Assembly: GCF_009002475.1 (NCBI RefSeq)
Contig: NZ_AP019860.1
Location: 4,990,001-5,054,000, forward strand
Source: Candidatus Uabimicrobium amorphum
GTDB lineage: Bacteria > Planctomycetota > Uabimicrobiia > Uabimicrobiales > Uabimicrobiaceae
DNA length: 64,000 nt
Direction of reading: 5' to 3'
In this document: in pieces, positions 61,125 to 64,000 of the stretch
Position numbering within the stretch: the stretch's first letter is position 1
Layout: every line of letters begins with the position of its first letter
Translations under genes and position numbers: made by a program
Notes under the pieces: generated by a model
Told to the model about the DNA's origin: nothing
Databases searched by the model: none
What the model saw: only the letters and a program-made list of their open reading frames with translations

Positions 61125-64000
61125 TTACTTTTTACCAATATGTTGTTTGATGAGAAGAAGGTGCGCGTGTATTTGTGGGTCTTGGATAAATGGAGTTAGG
61201 TTTGGAAAAGTTTTTTGCAAATAATGTTTCGTTATCCACAGATGATTTCGGACCAAACTCATGCGTCGGTTTTTTCGTAAAGCGTATAATAAGTTCTGAC
61301 GTGCCATTTGTGTGTCGATTTGCAACTGTTGTGAGTCCTTCCCTTGTCTTTTCGCTGCAGCAACTTTTCTGATGAACAAATCAGCAAGAAAAGCGCCGTA
61401 AAAATCTTTGCGAAACTTCAAAAGTAAATATTTTCCAATGGCGATCGCTTGATCGTGATTTCCTATTTTACTGTGAAGTTTTGCTAAACGAGACAGCAAT
61501 CTTGCTGTGGTGAGTTCTGATAAATTTGGCAAAAATTTTTCTGCCAAATGCGCCTTTTTTTGCGATAAGTAGATTTCTGCCAGTTCGATTTTATAGCGCG
61601 GGTAATCTGGTTCTAAATCAATGGCTTTTATTAAATCAGTGATCGCGGCGTGCGTTTTTTTCATATGACGATAAATGATAGCTCTTTCGTAATAAAATCT
61701 GGGTATGTAATTTAAAAAACGTTCGTGGTCCCATTGTGCGTTTTGCGACAAGTTGATGGCATATGTTAACCATTTTACAAACTTTTTTTTCCGAGGGTGT
61801 TTGACTAAAAAAGTCAAGTATTTTTGGTAGTCATCTTCTACCGATTTATGAATATGCGCTTGGGAAAAAATTGTCTTCTTGCCAATGGTGGATCTCAATA
61901 TACTGTAGAAACCAAGTGCCGCTCCCAAACGTTGCTCATCACCCAACGACTTGACTTGTTGATAAATGTTGTCGCGCTCTTCAGGAGAGAGTAATACTTT
62001 TGCCGCCATCGCATTTTTGTATATTTGCGGATTTTGTGACTCTAGGCATTTGTTGACGAAAGCCCATTTTTTTTGAATACTCGTTCTTTTCACAATCAAA
62101 TCAATAAACGGTTTGTCGATTACCGCTTGTCTCATACACACCAAGATGCAGTTGTGGAGGTGTTTTTGCTTTTCAATGATATCTAGACGATAATGGCCTA
62201 AAAAACCGAAAAACCAGCACGCCCACTGACTCAATAGTGGATTGGAATTTTGCAAAATGACGGGAAGTTCGTGTTGCATTTGGTAAAGGCGCTTTCTGTT
62301 TTTCATTTGGCCGCTCGGACTAAATGCGCGTACAAAATTAGCTAGCACATATGCATAAATCTGAATGAAAGCCTTCCTCTTGGGATTGTATATAAAAAGG
62401 TTTTGTATTTTTTTGTAGTCGCGATTTTTACTGCAATATGCATATAGAGCGCTCAAACCTACATGATTCTTTTTTTCGCTGAGTTTTTGTAAAATGTGTG
62501 CGAAATCTTTTTCCACTAAATAATCGTAAATATTTACAAAAAGAAGGACCACAGACTGCACTTTGGGGCTCGGATCACGCAACCCTTGTTTGTATTTACC
62601 GATGATTTTCTTACGGTTGTATTTTTTTTGGGGAGTTATCCAAAAATAATAGTGGGCAAAGGCGCGATAATTTTCATTGTCGCTGTTGTAATCCTTGTCG
62701 TTTTTGTAATCCATGCTTCTTAGTAAAATTTTTTTCGCTTTGGGATTTTTCGATATTGAAAAAATACTCGCGGCAGCGTACAACCGAACGCGTACGTTGT
62801 TGCTTTCTAACAATGGTATGATCGTTTGCAATAATAGTTTGTTGTTTTTTGCCGATGTGTGTTTGTGGGTATTGTTGTGGCGATCTGTGTCGTAGACAAA
62901 AGCGTTTTTGGCGACAAGAGCACAAATGAATGAATAGTCTTTTCGCGTATGGTCCACTACATTTAAATGATGAAAAGCTTCCGTGTCTTTGTGAATTCCT
63001 GCTTCACGTAAGACACTCACCGCAATGATGGCACCTACGATATCGCTTTTTTCTTGGAGGTACTTTTGTGACAATCTTTCCAACTCTGCAAAGTGAGTCA
63101 ATTTTAAGAGTGCTTTTGCGGCAAGATAACGAAGATCTGCATCTATGCGGTGATCGTTTGCGACTTTTGCCAAATGTTGTTGATCTTCCTCTTCAAAAAT
63201 GAGTATGTCATCATGGAGATACGAGTAAGCCATTTTGTGGTAGAGTGCAAAGTCTTGCTCGCGTGTTTTTTCCAGGTCAATATTTTTTCCCATCATTAAG
63301 ATTTTTTGTCGTTTTTCCCCAGAGAATTTTCGCGATAATTTACGTATTTCTCGTTGCAATTGTGGATGGTAACGTAGGCTAAAAAGACCTTGGAATGCTT
63401 TATTATAAACTGTGTTGTCGTGATCTGATCGTACGTGGTTTTTTTGCATTTTGACGATTTGCGATATTTTTCGCAAAAGTGGGAGGATTTTTCCTTCATT
63501 TTTTCTGGCAGCGCATCGCTTTGTATATTCTTTGACATACTTTTTCTCGATCTCGGTAAAATGAGTCGCGAAAAGATCGGGAGGGGAGACTTTGATGGTT
63601 TGGTTGATCATATATTTCAAAAAAGACATACTGTTTTCTTGTAAAGAGGGTAGTTTTTGTAATAGCTGCATTAATAGATCGATCGCTTGAATGTTTACGC
63701 CGCTAATTTCTATGGATTTGGTCAATACTTTGTGAGCAGAAATGTACTTGTGTTGGCGAAAATAAGTTTCTCCTAACAGAGCGTAGTATTTTCCTTTGTT
63801 GGGGTTGCGATCGATACATTGTTGAAAACATTCTGCGGCATTTTTTAAGTATTGCGATTTTTTTTCTTTGCTCACCTCCGACCCCATTAGATAGTATCTT
63901 CCCAAATTATCTAAAATTTCAGGGTTATCGGGTGCGCTTTTTTGAACTTGTTGCAAACTCTCTATTGTTTTTTTAAGACTTTGAATATTTATATCTTTTT
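61125..64000 (-). CDS. Large TPR/HEAT-solenoid protein, 5' end beyond the window
   Basis: The frame is open to the window edge: upstream of the TTG at 63956 the codons continue as DINIQSLKKTIESLQQ, a TPR helix, so the true start lies beyond 64000. The visible ~955 residues begin with TPR units (AECFQQCIDRNPNKGKYYAL), pass through a long HEAT-like solenoid (e.g. RLYAAASIFSISKNPKAKKI) and end in TPR-like helices. The phrase GLFSLRYHPQL recalls GLFSLRHTKTI of the kinase at 39075-43025, and the order of elements is the same, so I expect a kinase domain and membrane span in the missing N-terminus. No enzyme motif is visible in this part. Confidence 0.88.
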   Translation of the reverse strand, partial: KDINIQSLKKTIESLQQVQKSAPDNPEILDNLGRYYLMGSEVSKEKKSQYLKNAAECFQQCIDRNPNKGKYYALLGETYFRQHKYISAHKVLTKSIEISGVNIQAIDLLMQLLQKLPSLQENSMSFLKYMINQTIKVSPPDLFATHFTEIEKKYVKEYTKRCAARKNEGKILPLLRKISQIVKMQKNHVRSDHDNTVYNKAFQGLFSLRYHPQLQREIRKLSRKFSGEKRQKILMMGKNIDLEKTREQDFALYHKMAYSYLHDDILIFEEEDQQHLAKVANDHRIDADLRYLAAKALLKLTHFAELERLSQKYLQEKSDIVGAIIAVSVLREAGIHKDTEAFHHLNVVDHTRKDYSFICALVAKNAFVYDTDRHNNTHKHTSAKNNKLLLQTIIPLLESNNVRVRLYAAASIFSISKNPKAKKILLRSMDYKNDKDYNSDNENYRAFAHYYFWITPQKKYNRKKIIGKYKQGLRDPSPKVQSVVLLFVNIYDYLVEKDFAHILQKLSEKKNHVGLSALYAYCSKNRDYKKIQNLFIYNPKRKAFIQIYAYVLANFVRAFSPSGQMKNRKRLYQMQHELPVILQNSNPLLSQWACWFFGFLGHYRLDIIEKQKHLHNCILVCMRQAVIDKPFIDLIVKRTSIQKKWAFVNKCLESQNPQIYKNAMAAKVLLSPEERDNIYQQVKSLGDEQRLGAALGFYSILRSTIGKKTIFSQAHIHKSVEDDYQKYLTFLVKHPRKKKFVKWLTYAINLSQNAQWDHERFLNYIPRFYYERAIIYRHMKKTHAAITDLIKAIDLEPDYPRYKIELAEIYLSQKKAHLAEKFLPNLSELTTARLLSRLAKLHSKIGNHDQAIAIGKYLLLKFRKDFYGAFLADLFIRKVAAAKRQGKDSQQLQIDTQMARQNLLYALRKNRRMSLVRNHLWITKHYLQKTFPNLTPFIQDPQIHAHLLLIKQHIGKK

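Overview
This is an AT-rich bacterial window that looks like a member of the Planctomycetota or a close relative. The grounds are the many Hanks-type Ser/Thr kinases with one membrane segment fused to PQQ, TPR/HEAT or sulfatase-modifying (FGE-like) domains, a TPR-WD40 giant, a PEP-CTERM protein and several large unassigned envelope proteins. The low G+C and kinase richness resemble the deep-branching Uabimicrobium type; that placement is inference, because the only universal marker here is the 3' end of an rRNA operon.

Layout. 1-715: end of 23S rRNA, 5S rRNA and a terminator. 758-861: a short tandem repeat. 1.0-4.6 kb: a pentapeptide-repeat protein and a kinase with a PQQ propeller. 4.9-12.3 kb: a complete phototrophy island with GGPP synthase, an RPE65-type carotenoid oxygenase, phytoene synthase, phytoene desaturase, lycopene cyclase and a microbial rhodopsin with a DTK proton-pump motif. 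Together these could carry isoprenoid precursors through beta-carotene to retinal and the finished pump. 13.0-21.1 kb: a kinase / GspK-like pseudopilin / membrane protein operon. 28.3-21.1 kb (minus strand): a tight operon of a TPR-WD40 protein, a transglutaminase-like lipoprotein, RsmE, a sulfotransferase-like protein and an exported protein. 28.5-32.1 kb: a desaturase and a pseudokinase-FGE fusion. 32.3-37.5 kb: a four-gene envelope operon ending in a thioredoxin-fold lipoprotein whose CxxC motif is encoded UGA-GPC, followed by a SECIS-like hairpin, i.e. a probable selenoprotein. 37.5-39.1 kb: palindromic repeats and a gene flanked by long inverted repeats. 39.1-47.3 kb: two large kinases with the remains of a third between them and a PEP-CTERM gene in the gap.

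47.7-61.1 kb is more accessory. It holds a probable phosphorothioate-DNA sensor fused to a nucleoside deoxyribosyltransferase-like effector (candidate single-gene defence system), a MarR/quinone-reductase pair, unassigned membrane proteins, an ORF6N-HTH phage-type regulator bracketed by repeats, an LRR protein, a NagZ-like glycosidase, a kinase-TPR protein, a TnpB-only IS200/IS605-type element and a YopX-like protein. The window ends inside a large TPR/HEAT protein related to the 39-43 kb kinase.

The strongest items for follow-up are the UGA-containing thioredoxin (36555-37514), the SBD-NDT fusion (47720-48736), the rhodopsin/retinal island including an oxygenase gene that lacks any ordinary start codon, and the decayed kinase-FGE copy around the PEP-CTERM gene. 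All product names rest on reading motifs by eye; no database search was possible.
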